NCBI GenBank assembly: GCA_033030425.1
Contig: JAUFSD010000003.1
Coordinates: 3,279,276 to 3,343,275, forward strand
Direction: 5' to 3'
DNA from: Verpa conica
Lineage: Eukaryota; Ascomycota; Pezizomycetes; Pezizales; Morchellaceae
Length of the DNA: 64,000 bases
Shown one piece after another: positions 12,028-23,826 of this stretch (its first letter is position 1; the number at the start of each line of letters is the position of its first letter). A program made the position numbers and the translations under genes. The notes under the pieces are model-generated. The model was not told where the DNA came from. It searched no databases and saw only the letters and a program-made list of their open reading frames with translations.

Positions 12028-14479
12028 ATGCGACCTATTACTGTGACAGCCTCCCCCCCGTGGGTGGCGTTAATAGCCATCTTCGGCATATTTCAACTCG
12101 CATCGGCTTGGCTTACGGCAAACGAGACGTCAAGTGTTATTGCAGTTTCGAGTGACCGGCTGCAATTCAAGATTTCGAAGAGCAACGGGGATTTATATGA
12201 TGTTTATTTTGATGGTGTCAACACCCTCGGCAAATATTCAAGCACGGCTGGCCGGGGATGTTTGTATCCCCTTCAAATTCTAGATTATATCCGTCTAGGG
12301 CTAATTGTTGGTGATCAGATCTCGTCTGCTTTTGTGTTGGAGAAACTACAGCGACTTCAAAGGGCGAATACTTTATTGGTGGTAGTAAAACTACCGAGTA
12401 CAAACTAATTAGCGATTACGATAGTACCGGCACTCAGTTCATTGGTTCGTGCTATTATTTCCCGAATGGTGATGTGGTACTAATAGGGGTTTCTATCAGG
12501 TATCCACCTTACTGATAGTCTTCCCACCGGACAGACATTCCAGTACTGGTACTTTGTACGTGATGATGGCACAAACGCAATTCACCAGTGGACACGCTTG
12601 ACTTATAACAACGAAACTGTCCCATATATCAGCGCGCTTGGGGAGTACCGATATTTGTTTCGGCCGCAAACAGACAGCATCTGGACGCACGTAAGTGCGA
12701 ATGAGAATACAGAAGCGCCCTTGCCATCTACCGAAGATTATGCATCTCAAGTCAAGGTGCAAGATGCTACTTGGGTGTTTCCAAATAGTACATCGTCCTA
12801 TTCCGAGGCGGTGGGGAAATATTTTACCAAGTATATATTTTCTGATAAGTAAGTTTCCCCTAGGCAGTCGGTTAGGTGGAGGCTTGACTTATCAAACTCA
12901 TTACTTAATTTATCCTTAGTTTTGATTATCCCCACAAGGCGCATGGTATATATGCAGATGGATCAAAATCGAACGGCTCCACATTTGCAGTCTGGCAACT
13001 AGTAAGGTCCCTTCGGACTGACAGAAAATCAATTGATCCACTGATCTTCTAAAACATTACTAGGTAAATACCCGAGATACCTATTACGGAGGCCCCCACC
13101 GATTTGATCTTCAAGTCGACGGGGCTGTTTACAACAAGTGGTAATAGCATCCCTAACCCTGAAAAATTATCAACTATTAACAGATCGCCCCACATGTTAA
13201 TACTTACGGCTATAGGTCTACTACGCATTATGGGTCACGTCATGCAAATATTACCGATGGATTTGATAGGACATTTGGACCCCAGGCCCTCTACTTTAAC
13301 GGTGGTGGGAGCGAGTCCCTATCAGAGCTTCGAGAAGACGCTTACTCAAAGGCTAATGAGGAATGGAATGCTGAATTTTACGACTTTATCGGTGAGAAAT
13401 ATATCGATACGTACACGCGTACGTCTCAACGGGGGAAGTTGGTAGGACAGGTTAACATACCTAAAGGAACTTGGAAGAGCCAAGCTGTGCTAGCACAGAA
13501 TGGAGTTGATTATTCAGACAATGTTAGTGATCAGAAAGCCCACCAACACTGGACCGACGTAGACCTTAAGTCCGGAAAGTTTGAAATTGATAGAGTTGCG
13601 GCGGGCACCTAGTAAGTTATGAACAAATATCAGGCTATCACATGTTTTTGAAAACTCACTCACGTCGGATTTAGCCGGTTGACGATCACATTCTTTGGCG
13701 TGTTTGGTGATTACCAGGAGGACAATGTTGTTATAGGGGCCGGACAAACGACCACTAAGTCCGGACTGGGGTATAGTGGTGAAAGTCACGGTGAGGAATT
13801 ATGGCGCATTGGTACACCAGACCGGAGTGCGGGGGAGTTTAAACATGGTTATGAATTGGACCAGGTTTGCGTCCCTCAAATGAATATATGAATATATTTC
13901 TTATCGTTGCAGATCCATTCTAGTCACTTCGCACAGTACCGACAAGTGTGGCAAGCCTACGACTTCCCCACAGACTTCCCTAAAGGTGTTAATTTTACTA
14001 TTGGGACCTCCACTGAGATCAGCGACTGGAACTATATTCACTGGTCTTCATTCGGACCGACTTACGATCACCCTGAAATAGTCTATGGCGTGAATAACTT
14101 TACAATCAATTTTCACTTGGATGAAGCCCCTCGAGCATCAGATAACTATACCTTCACTATAGCTCTGGCAGGAGCAAAAGGGAGTTCGGTCCCCCCTTCC
14201 TTTGATTCCAACAACATATTGATTGATTGGACTCTAGCTCCTGTGGAACTGTACACGTACGTTAATGACAACACACCTTTCAAATGGTGGATTTGGGAGG
14301 GATATCATAGTAGTCTTGGGGTTAGGAGTGGAATCAGCGGCTATAATCTGAAGAATTATTGGAGTTGGGATGGGAGTTTTCTCAGGGCTGGGTGGAATAA
14401 GATTGTACTGAGCTTACCGGAAAACCAAACGGCATATGTTCAGTATGATGCCGTGAGGTTGGAGAGAGCAAGAAAATAG
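12028..14479 (+). CDS. secreted rhamnogalacturonan lyase, polysaccharide lyase family 4
   Basis: Eight exons join in frame: 12028-12259, 12319-12444, 12500-12848, 12920-13001, 13064-13140, 13216-13611, 13675-13864 and 13913-14479, encoding 672 residues. The N terminus (MRPITVTASPPWVALIAIFGIFQLASA) is a signal peptide. Family landmarks in order are SDRLQFKISKSNGDLYDVYF, DSTGTQFIG, FQYWYFVRDDG, RYLFRPQTDSIWTHVSANE, VQDATW, HGIYADGS, NTRDTYYGGP, GFDRTFGPQALYFNGG, the FnIII-like VFGDYQEDNVVIGAG and ELWRIGTPDRSAGEF, then the C-terminal CBM-like module ending YVQYDAVRLE. PL4 enzymes cleave the alternating rhamnose-galacturonate backbone of RG-I by beta-elimination. Intron 1 uses a GTTTGT donor with a CTAAT branch site; without it the frame appears broken at GRG. 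The start ATG is preferred over an in-frame upstream TTG. No lesion was found. Confidence 0.94.
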
Positions 14480-15621
14480 TTGCTTATTAACACAGTATAC
14501 GATGTATACATATGTAGAGAGTTTTGACATTGCGATAATGATCAATCACCTATAGCTATATATATGATACTATTACTCATTTCACGACTACGCTTTGACC
14601 TGAATTACAGAAAGGGATAAATGACCGTTTTATCGCAGATAGAGGGTCTAGATCGGGATTATATATACTAATAATGCGTTTTTTTGGAGCTGGGGGCGAG
14701 CGAGTGATATTTGCGGTGTGAGGGAAAACACGCAGCAGGTGTATGGCATAATTTGGATTATATTCATGCTCAGTCTTGTGCTGTGACTATGAGCAATTAA
14801 TGGTAGTGGACTCAGCCTATCTATGAATTTCGGACTTCCGTGTACATATTTCGGACTTTTCTTAATGCCGGATCATTGTCACAAATCTCGTACGTATGAA
14901 CGAATTACTAAACTAGATCATTTTTTTGCTCGACAAAAATAAATTTCTACCTATATTTCTTGATATTTTCTTATACTACTGTCTCTTGTCACCTCGTACG
15001 AATTTTCTTAGTTTTAATTCCCTCTTGTAATCTAAAATAATCATGACGTTCTGCTGTAGAGTCAGCTTGGTTTACCGGGTCGGTACACCATGTATCCGGA
15101 GCAGGTCGTATGGGACTGGGGCCTTCCGAGCTCCTTCAGGTCTAGTGGTTGGATTTCGTATGTAATGACATGGTAGAACTCAGGTCCCCTAACCTAAACC
15201 AGACTCTAGATGCTTGGGGAGGTGAATTTATGTATCTACATTCAATTAAAGGCAGCTTGATCTACTCTAGGTATAGCAGCTCAGGAAACCGTGGGGTTTA
15301 AGGCATCTGGGATTGTTCCGAGGTTCGTCGGGGGCTAAATATTGGATACATGTCTAATGGCCTAACTAGATCTATGCTTTCAGAGTGTATATCTAAGTCT
15401 ACCCTGTTCGGAGTGAAAGAACAGACAATATCTGCAAGCAGAATTCTTCAACGGGAGCACATATATCTGCCGGCCCTAGGATCTGCTGGTATCTATCTCG
15501 GTTAGAGATTGTCACCCGTCTTAGGCATAGCCCAGCCAGTTTGATTTACTAGTGACGAGAAATTCAGCCTTACCGTTTCCTACCCTTTCTAAGAAGCGAG
15601 TTGGTAGGCCTTTATAAGTAG
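14480..15621. other. intergenic, no gene recognised
   Basis: AT-rich downstream flank of the PL4 gene. Nothing coding was recognised. Confidence 0.5.
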
Positions 15622-16092
15622 GTGGGCTCGTATTTAGGGGGTCTGGTATATCTAATGTTACACACCAAGGCAAGTGACCCACTGCTGGATCGCGGAGAGT
15701 GTCCTAATGCTTGCTTGTTGCATAGCATGGAGCCGTTTGATTTTTTGACCCCCCTTGTACCTGGTTCGGGCTCGGCAGTTGAGTGGGTGTTCATATCTAA
15801 CCCTAGTCCTTCACTTCAGGTGTTATCTTTAGAGCCTACTATTAATTTTTTACATAATGTAACTCCTAAAGGAGTTATATCGTTGGTACCTTACTGTACC
15901 ATCGAAGGATCTTATATAGCACAGGTCAACCCTCTAAGGTTAAACTTGAGGCCTAACTCTGAAGAGCAAGAGTTATATATTATGATTTTACTTTCAACTT
16001 GGGATATAACTAAAGTGCTCAAGAGTTACGAGGCATATGGAAATAAAAACAGGCTAAAAGACAATCTAATACAGCTGCCGGTGGCTAATTAA
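15622..16092 (+). CDS. hypothetical ORF, 156 codons
   Basis: Uninterrupted frame starting MGSYLGGLVYLML and ending in NLIQLPVAN. I recognise no family. The composition is leucine-rich, and there is no convincing signal peptide, transmembrane pattern or conserved motif. A frame of this length can occur by chance in a 64-kb window, and no promoter or intron signals support it. It may be an accidental ORF or an exon of an unrecognised gene. Confidence 0.2.
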   Translation: MGSYLGGLVYLMLHTKASDPLLDRGECPNACLLHSMEPFDFLTPLVPGSGSAVEWVFISNPSPSLQVLSLEPTINFLHNVTPKGVISLVPYCTIEGSYIAQVNPLRLNLRPNSEEQELYIMILLSTWDITKVLKSYEAYGNKNRLKDNLIQLPVAN

Positions 16093-16770
16093 AGCTTAAA
16101 AGCGCTTGAAGTTGGTATCCATACGCTCAATTTGCGCTAAAGTCAGTATTCTAAACAGTCGCTGGACTCTAGCACTCTTTATCTGAGATTAGAAAGTGAG
16201 AGTTTAAAAGTGGGTATACGATGATAGCTTATTAACCTTATATGTACAACCAGTGGCCAATTCAAGATCAGCGCGCTGATCTCAGTACAAAGTAACCATA
16301 TAGATGCTAACTTCTAACGGTTTTTAAACTTGAATTTGCCACCGGCCGTGAACTAAGTTTTGACCGATCCGCACACACATACAGTCATTACGAGGTGGGG
16401 CTTTAGTATAGGGTAGAGACTCATGATTACCACCAAAAAATCCTTCGCATATACTTTATGCTAAGTATATCCCTGTTTTATGACGCATAAATCCGCAGCT
16501 AAGACTCTTGACCTCAATGATACGGAATTGCGTTGATAGGCATCATATGGGATCGGCAGATCTAGGTATAAACCCTTGTGGGTGGGACGGGTATCTCAGC
16601 TTCCATAGCATTAGTATTGGAGAATTACCTCGTCGAATATGACCAGTCTACATCTCAGATAAGCAGAAAGTGTCATACGAAGCCCAGACCTTGGTTCTGT
16701 TTCCTGGGATGCTCGGATTGTTGTGCTATAAGAACAAGGTTTGATTTTCATACCCCCGAGGACGAATCGT
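16093..16770. other. intergenic, no gene recognised
   Basis: AT-rich; upstream flank of the P450 gene. Confidence 0.5.
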
Positions 16771-16778
16771 ATAAATAG
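16771..16778 (+). promoter_or_regulatory. TATA box of the P450 gene
   Basis: TATAAATA lies about 122 bp upstream of the ATG at 16900. Confidence 0.4.
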
Positions 16779-16899
16779 TGGGCATCTCTTCCTCTATATC
16801 CTATCATCAGCTTTCATTATAAACTCCTAATCATCGAGGACTAGCAAAGGTCTAAAAAAAACGTATAAAGCAGTAAACATCTCCAGAACATCCGGAAGA

Positions 16900-18838
16900 A
16901 TGGCACCTGCATTACTTTTAGGGAACATTGTGCCCTACCTGACGGCTACAAATATTGCTGCACTCACTATAGGACTTGTATACTCCTCCAGTACCCTAAT
17001 TCTAAGCTATGAGATCTATAAATTTCTAACATGAGGATCATAGTACACTATCTACTTCATAACTGGATCAATCTATAATATTTACTTCCATCCGCTTTCC
17101 AAGTATCCTGGCCCAAAGCAGGCTGCTATCACCAAGGTTAGCATTATTCAGCATATCTTCAGTCAAACAAGTAATACTGACGAAGTTTACAGCACTGGAT
17201 TTCCCTGGGCTGGGTTGGTGGAAGATACCATGATGTTATCAAAGATCTCCACGACAAGTACGGTACCGTTGTCCGTATTGGCCCCAACGAGCTCTCTTAC
17301 AGCTCATCGACTTCATGGAAGGAGATTTACGGACATGTCGGCGGACGTAAGCAGTTTCTTAAAACCGAATTTTATGACGATGGCACTGCAGCAAATATCG
17401 TTAGTGAGCGTGACCCCCACAAGCACGGGAAGGTACGCCGACTTCTTAGCAACGGATTTTCTGCGAAAGCCTTAGCCGAGCAGGAACTCGTGGTCCACGG
17501 ATATGTCGACCAGCTTATCACTCAGATCAATACTCATGCTACTGGACATAATGGTGACTCAATGGTTAAGTGGTATAACTTTTGCACGTTTGATATTATC
17601 GGCGATTTGGCGTTCGGTGATCCGTTCGGTAGTCTGAGAGATGGTTAGTTACAACTCGAATTGCTTTGAAAGAGTGAGTGAGCTAAATTAATTTTTGTGG
17701 TTACAGGAAAGCCACATTTCTGGGTGGTCAACATTTTAGGGTCAATAGAAGCATTGATCTGGATCTTTGTACTACAGAAGAGCGATTTACTTAAAGCTCT
17801 CATCCCTATGATTATACCCAAAAGGGTTAAGGTTGCGAGAGAGAAACATTTTCAGTACTGCGAGGATAAGATCATTAAGTTTGTTTCACCGTCCATAGGG
17901 GGGTCATTGTGAATGAGAACGTTCTATTGCTAACGTTACTAATTGTAGACGGATACAATCTCAAAGTCCGAAGAAGGACCTTTTGTCTCTCTTGGTTGAA
18001 AAACAAAAATCAGGAGATGAGATCTCAATTGAGCAAATGCGGGGCAATGCATCGGTCTTGGTGTAAGGGCTCCATGTATTTCGTTGGGAGTCAGTCGAGA
18101 TACTAATACTTGTGATAGTGTCGCTGGGTCGGAAACAACCGCAACCTTTCTCTCCGCAGTATCGTACAACCTTTGCCATAGCCCGGATGTATACAAAAAA
18201 CTCGTAGAAGAGATACGCGGAAACTTTACTAGCTACGATCAAATCAATAGTTCTTCTACAGAGCGTTTGGCCTATGTTAGGGCAGTCGTTGATGAGGGTC
18301 TCCGGATCTATCCCCCTGTCCCTGCGGGTCTACCACGCATGAGTCCCGGCGAAACAATTGATGGAATATTCGTACCAAGAGGAGTAAGTTAGAGCAATCA
18401 AGCCCCAATACAAGAGATTGCTAATGTGAATAGACTGTGGTTTCTACCTCAGGATATACAGCAACACACTCGGAAGAGAACTTCCATCGTCCTTATGATT
18501 TCTTACCCGAGAGATGGATTGACCCGGACTGCAAGGACAAGAAGGAGGCTAGTCAGCCATTCTCACTGGGGTCTCGCGTCTGCATAGGGAGAAGGTATAT
18601 ATTTCCCGCTCTGCGAACTCAAGTAAAACCGCTAACAATATGACGCACAAATAGTCTGGCTCTCATGGAAATGCGCGTAATTCTATGCAAAATGCTTTGG
18701 ACATTTGACATGGAGCTAGTGAACCCCGAATTCGACTGGATGAAGAATAGCAGATCTCACGTAGTCTGGAACAAGCCAGAACTGCAACTCAGATATACAA
18801 GAAGGCCGGGAGTTGTAGTGCCTCCACTTGACGGTTGA
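16900..18838 (+). CDS. cytochrome P450 monooxygenase (CYP65-like)
   Basis: Eight exons join in frame: 16900-16977, 17044-17136, 17193-17643, 17707-17878, 17949-18062, 18119-18383, 18434-18594 and 18655-18838, giving 505 residues. The N terminus is hydrophobic (membrane anchor) and is followed by IYNIYFHPLSKYPGPK, the proline-rich hinge. KYGTVVRIGPNELSYSS follows. The I-helix oxygen-binding motif is AGSETT (304-309), the K-helix ExxR is EGLR (361-364), the meander is PYDFLPERW, and the heme loop is FSLGSRVCIGR with ligand C441. Two apparent in-frame stops near 17030-17043 lie in intron 1 (CTAAC branch, ATAG acceptor). Intron 5 uses GTAAGG at 18063, which keeps NASVLVVAGSETT in frame. The class resembles fungal isotrichodermin/benzoate-type hydroxylases; the substrate is unknown. 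It should sit on the ER and use a P450 reductase encoded elsewhere. Confidence 0.93.
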
Positions 18839-20242
18839 GTGACTAGACATTTTTTTCAATCTTTTTACTTCTAAGTACGAGTTCGGATGAATTTATGTGT
18901 AGGGTACATGTATTTAAAGTATTCAGGAGTTTCATCTTGGAATTTTGGATTGATAATTAAACGCCATAAATGGCGTAAGATATTACTGGGGACGACCGAA
19001 ACCCATAACTTTATGAGTTTTTCCGTGCAGAATTGCTTGTTCTATTATTTATGTAATCTTATAAAAACTAAGCACAGTTATAGATATGTTTATTATAACT
19101 AGTGGTATGGTTTAGGCAATACTTTGGGGCAAATTATCTGAATTGGGAGTGGGCCCCACTTTCTCCAAAGATATGGGCCTTATCTCTAACAAAAGGTATA
19201 GAGATAACCTATGTGCCAAAGGCACACTTTGGTCTACGCGGTAATTTTTCCTACGTAGTACATACATGCATGTATAGAGTATATGTGGGCCGCTGGTTAG
19301 TATGTGCGGTATGGAAGGCGGGGTGAATTTACTGCCATAGCACTACGGAATTTATTCGCAAATACCGAATCAAATCAGTATTTGATGTAGATTACTGTAC
19401 CAATACCGTATTTCTCCCATATCGCTAGTGTATTGGCGGGAGCACCGTACTGATACCACCCCTCTTTTGGTACTGTATCTCTAACCAATATCGGGGGTCC
19501 TCTCATCTCGACCGAATACCAAAACTATAACATCCTAGGAAATAAGCACCTTATTTGTATTTTATTTATTATTTTCCCGGTGTTATAATAACCGAGTGTT
19601 TTCTTCCCGCTCCGGCATGTCTGCCGTCGGAACTCTGCTTGACAGCGGCACCTAGTAGATGCAACCTGCAGATCACCCGCATTGCCAAGATAATTGTTAG
19701 GTATTAAGCAGGTCTCGTGAGTAAATTTGTGGTGGCTATTCTCTCTCTGCTTGGTATCTTTAACCCCCATAGCCACACGATATGGCTGAGACTATTGTAT
19801 GGATGTCGATGTACGATGTGGCTTGGGGCTTGAACTCCGCTCTATACGGGCCACCCGTAAATACATAGCCGCCACACCCGCAGTGTGACATCGCCCCGAC
19901 GGCTGGCCTGAATCAGCGCTTAGGTGGCCATTCGCATCTTTCAACCTTTGGCCACCAGCAGCAGCCCTTCCTAGCAAGACATTCGATACCCTTGCGTACA
20001 CGTACTTAAGATATTATTATCTCTTCCTCCTGCCCATCCTCTTTGCGAACTTACAGCCAGTTTTGGACACTCAGACGTGCCTGGGTCGTCAGAACTTGCT
20101 ATCAGCCCCTCTCCTTACGGATCAAGCGATTGAAGCAGTTCTAGAATCGCACCGCAAAGTCTCAAGATTCTGTCAACAAAATAATCTCGACTAGATTTAA
20201 AAAAAAATACCCTAACGTTCTCCTGTGTTATAGACTTTGATA
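18839..20242. other. intergenic, no gene recognised
   Basis: AT-rich from 18839 to about 19600, then somewhat GC-richer to 20000. The region 19343-19520 contains several short related tracts (AATACCG and TACTGTA-like). Open frames here show no recognisable protein. Confidence 0.5.
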
Positions 20243-21607
20243 ATGGCCTGGAGTTGCAGAAAGTGCAATAAAGAATTTCAAAACGAAAAGGCATTACAGA
20301 ACCACCGGGCCTCGAAACACGCCCCCAAATTCATTTGTAAACAGTGCAACAACAAGGAGTTCACCGATGCAACAGCCTTACAAAACCATCTATCCTCACC
20401 TGTTCACGCTCTACAGTTTCCGTGCAATAAATGCAGCCAGAAATTTGCAAACCAACAGGCCTTGAACAATCACCATTCCTTTGCACATCCCAGCTTCCGC
20501 TGCGGCAAATGTGGCCAGCAGTTTGTCAGTAAGCAGACTTTAGACCAACACCTCACTTCAGTACATCCAAACCTCCCTTGCAATACATGCGGCCAGCTTT
20601 TTTCAAATCGACAGACTTTAGAACAACACCGCTCCTCGGCACACCCCAGCTTCTCCTGTGGTAAATGTGGTCAGAAGTTTGTCAACAAGCCTTCTTTAGA
20701 CCAGCATATTTCTTCAGCACATCCCAGCTTCCCCTGCGGTAAATGTGGCCAGCAGTTTGTCAATAAGCCTGCTTTAGATCAACATGTCTCTTCAGCACAT
20801 CCCAACTTCACGTGCCATAAATGTGGCCTGCCCTTTTCCAATCGGCACTTCTTAGACCAACATCGTGCTTCAGCACATCCCAGCTTCCCCTGTGATAAGT
20901 GTGATCAGCGCTTTGGAAATCTAGATGCCCTGATCCAGCATCGTTTGTCCCACGTTGAAAACTCTACTACACTGGCATGCGATAAATGCTCTTTTCGCTC
21001 TGTAAACCAGCAAAAGTTGGATCAACACTACCTTTCATCACACGCTCAAAAAGCCTCCGGAAGTCAACAACGCCCAGCGACACACATTTCCAAGGCCCCC
21101 GGCGGTAGACCCGGAAACCCCGCAGGGAGCAACACTACCGTGGCTCTAAAACGTCCCAACGCCTCCAAACTCCGGTGCGATAGTTGTTCTAAGGATTTCG
21201 GGGATCATGGTGCCCTTAGTCGGCACCTGAAATCTGCCGAACATACCACCAGATTCCGATGCGATCCATGCAATAGAATTTACATCGACCAAAAAACCCT
21301 TGATCAACACAACACCTCCGTCCACTCCCCGAAGTTCCATTGTGAAAAATGTGACAAGGACTTTGTTGACCAGTATGCCCTGGAACAGCATATGATTCAC
21401 CCTGCGCACCTACTCACTTACTACTGCGACGATTGCGAGAAGGGTTTCCCTAACTTTCAAGCTTTGCAGCAACACCATTCTACCGTGCACATCACGCTTT
21501 CCTGCGACGAGTGTAGTGAAACCTTCACCTCCCAAGATCTCTTGACGCTGCACTCAGCTGCACACGTTATGCAACGGCTAAAGCAAAAGGGGGCGGTTAC
21601 ACGTTAA
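20243..21607 (+). CDS. multi-C2H2 zinc-finger protein (15 fingers)
   Basis: Single-exon 454-residue protein made almost wholly of C2H2 fingers; I count fifteen, starting at CRKCNKEF and ending at CDECSETF...H. Most fit CX2CX12HX4H with only four residues between the last His and the next Cys (for example HPNFTC), giving a 26-residue period instead of the 28 of TGEKP-linked fingers. Fingers 3-9 are the most alike. Fingers 6 and 7 are nearly identical at DNA level, a sign of recent internal duplication. A linker rich in S, P and G (about residues 275-305) splits the array into ten plus five. It is probably a nuclear nucleic-acid-binding protein; the target is unknown. ATG 20243 is used; an in-frame TTG six bases upstream is not needed. 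Confidence 0.9.
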   Translation: MAWSCRKCNKEFQNEKALQNHRASKHAPKFICKQCNNKEFTDATALQNHLSSPVHALQFPCNKCSQKFANQQALNNHHSFAHPSFRCGKCGQQFVSKQTLDQHLTSVHPNLPCNTCGQLFSNRQTLEQHRSSAHPSFSCGKCGQKFVNKPSLDQHISSAHPSFPCGKCGQQFVNKPALDQHVSSAHPNFTCHKCGLPFSNRHFLDQHRASAHPSFPCDKCDQRFGNLDALIQHRLSHVENSTTLACDKCSFRSVNQQKLDQHYLSSHAQKASGSQQRPATHISKAPGGRPGNPAGSNTTVALKRPNASKLRCDSCSKDFGDHGALSRHLKSAEHTTRFRCDPCNRIYIDQKTLDQHNTSVHSPKFHCEKCDKDFVDQYALEQHMIHPAHLLTYYCDDCEKGFPNFQALQQHHSTVHITLSCDECSETFTSQDLLTLHSAAHVMQRLKQKGAVTR

Positions 21608-22454
21608 ACAGGAGTGGGGGTTGCAGAGAGTATCTTTGAGTAGTAGGGTAGTGGCAGCTTAAGTGGGGCGGAATGATGGAAATTTCAAATTAAATTTGTT
21701 GCTGAATGTTCAAGATGGATGTAACGAAGAGGTGGGAAACTCGGGAAGGGAACTAAATTGGAAACCTTGATTTCATAAGGAGTGGAGTTTGTGGTTCTGG
21801 TCAGTCGAGGTCAAGAATTTCTATGATTTCTATGAATAAAAATATTTAAGTAAAACTTATAATTAACTTCAAAGGGGTGAAGGCAAAGAAGGTTGTGAGT
21901 TATTGAAGTACATATCGATACATCTAATAGCTTCAATAAGCCCTCGACTTAGGACCAAGATCTATAACCGAGAATTATTTAAATAAGATCTTTTACATTA
22001 GTTATAGGAATATATATATAGAGGCTGCTTCAGTACATATGATAAGGTAACAAAGTTCTCTATACCCTACATATACCCTCAATAAATAATATACGGCAAT
22101 TGAATCATACTATGTGACTTTACACAAGGCAAGGCAGGGCCTACTAGCCGACAACTAGAATAACTTATAGGTGAAGATATCTCAACAATCTATCCGTAAA
22201 TTGACACTAGATATAGCTACCTTAGTTTGATAGCACCCAAAATCACATGGGAAAACCGTTTGACTACTAGATAGAAATATTGTACCTCTATACTTTGGGT
22301 CCTCATGTCTTAATTTGTGATTATATGATTACGGTAGGGCTTATTAAAGTATACATCGTCCAATAGGCCATAAACCATCATATATTTGTATCTTTCTAGG
22401 TACATTAGAGATAAATGAACAACTTACGCTTTCCAGAGCCAACCTCAGATAGAA
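21608..22454. other. intergenic, AT-rich
   Basis: Convergent spacer between the C2H2 gene and the minus-strand reductase. It is AT-rich with no coding signal. Confidence 0.5.
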
Positions 22455-23826
22455 CTAGTCAACCGGCTCTTCAACATGTTCGTTATAAATATCAAACCCA
22501 ATATGGTTCTTTGGGTCATTCATTCGCATAGAAGTTGCTTCATCTCGCATATATTCAATCTTCTTGAAGTCATCATCTGCGAGCCGAACTACTTGGGTGT
22601 TTAAAGATATCCGTTCGGGCTTATTGCTCTTAGGGACAATGCTGGTACCCCGTTGTAGTGCCCATGAGAGGAGTATCTGAGACGGAAGGCTTTTGTATTT
22701 ATCAGCAATCTCAATGATCTAGGGAAATACGTTAGCAATCTCAATGACAAGAAAACCCCACGAGGTGAGTTCTCCAGTGCCCAGATAGTTATACCAGCGG
22801 GTCATCCAATGGTCCAGGCTCGCCAGCATGTAGAGCTACAACGCCGACGGGAGCTCCCCCGAGAGGAGAATGAGCAGTGACGTGAATATTATTTGCCCTA
22901 CAAAACTCAAGCAGCTGGCGCTGTGGAAGGTATCTTTTTAACAATAATAAGCTCCATGTTTCCTGATATTCTTCATAAGGGTGGTTAATAAATTCCTGTT
23001 TACTCACGGGTGAAGTTCTACTTGATTTACTGCGGGGGGAATCTTTGCTGATGCTAGCAGTCTCTTCATTTTGAGAATAGAGAAATTAGAGATCCCTATA
23101 GACCTCACTTTCCCTTCATCGACAAGTGGCTCCATTGCGCTCCATGTCGCCGCATAGTCTTTTGAGAGCTGATGATCAATCACCGGCTGTAGGGGCTTAG
23201 TAAATTTGTGTTCTCCTCCGGCCTGGTTTGGGTCTATACCTTTCCATTTGCCTGACGGACAGTATCAAAATTCTCAGTGGGGACGTAGGCATGAGGGACT
23301 AGGATATGTTGGCTTTGCTGTGCGATCTCATTGTGAGTGGGTTATAGTTGAGTGAACATACAATGCATCAAGAACAGATCAACTAGATGAATAACAGTCA
23401 GAGGCGGCGTTAGTAATGTTGAAGTATGAAAATACCATAGTCTAGTCCTAGCCTTTCAAGGCTTATATCAAGGCCTTTTCTTACGTCTTCCGGTCGATGA
23501 AAAGTATTGTGACTTTAAAATACTCGTGAAAATTATTAGATGCCCCGCTTACTAAGAAAATGCTAAACATTCTGGTTCTCTTACAGCTTTGTGACAATAA
23601 AAAGTTCTTCTCTGGGTATTCCGCTTTCCCTGATAGCTTCTCCAACCTCGTTTTCTGTTCCATAAGAATATGCAGTGTCAATATGACGAATCCCAGCATC
23701 TAGCGCGTCTAGAACAGCCTGCTTGCAGGTCCCCGGGGGTGATTTGGAGTCGGACTGAAAGGTTCCAAACCCGATTGCGGGGATAGAAGCCCCTGATGAA
23801 AGCTGGAAGAGTTTCGGCAAAGACAT
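22455..23826 (-). pseudogene. aldo/keto reductase with a one-base frameshift
   Basis: Minus-strand AKR with six exons: 23826-23585, 23512-23436, 23382-23362 (21 nt), 23298-23008, 22933-22795 and 22718-22455. It would be 344 residues if one base were restored. It starts MSLPKLFQLSSG; the catalytic tetrad D50 (HIDTAYSYGTE), Y55, K80 (VTKL) and H113 (LFLMH) is intact. Then come VRSIGISNFSILKMKRLL, NQVELHPYLPQRQLLEFCR, and the NADP-binding SIVPKSNKPERI. In exon 4 the frame reading ENFDTVRQANGK runs into TAG, while GIDPNQAGGEHKFTKPL continues one base off. The break is near 23238-23252 within GGAAAGG. All splice phases close only if one base is missing, so this is either a recent null allele or an assembly error. 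The family reduces aldehydes or ketones with NADPH in the cytosol. Confidence 0.88.
22704..22747. repeat. 14-bp direct repeat spanning an AKR splice acceptor
   Basis: AGCAATCTCAATGA occurs at 22704-22717 and again at 22734-22747 (period 30). On the gene strand one copy is the start of exon 6. The other is in the upstream intron and supplies the likely branch site GCTAACG. Confidence 0.8.

Noticed and set aside
12260..12499. Apparent frame breaks in the 5' part of the rhamnogalacturonan lyase
   Set aside because: They are resolved by introns 12260-12318 and 12445-12499, giving family-typical sequence on both sides.
17024..17043. Two in-frame stops after the P450 N-terminal anchor
   Set aside because: They lie in a consensus intron (GTATAC donor, CTAAC branch, ATAG acceptor) whose removal joins IGL to YTIYFITG in frame, so the gene is not a pseudogene.
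8478..18838. Secondary-metabolite cluster (GMC oxidoreductase, P450)
   Set aside because: No backbone synthase, transporter or pathway regulator nearby, and a pectin lyase lies between them; a cluster is not supported.
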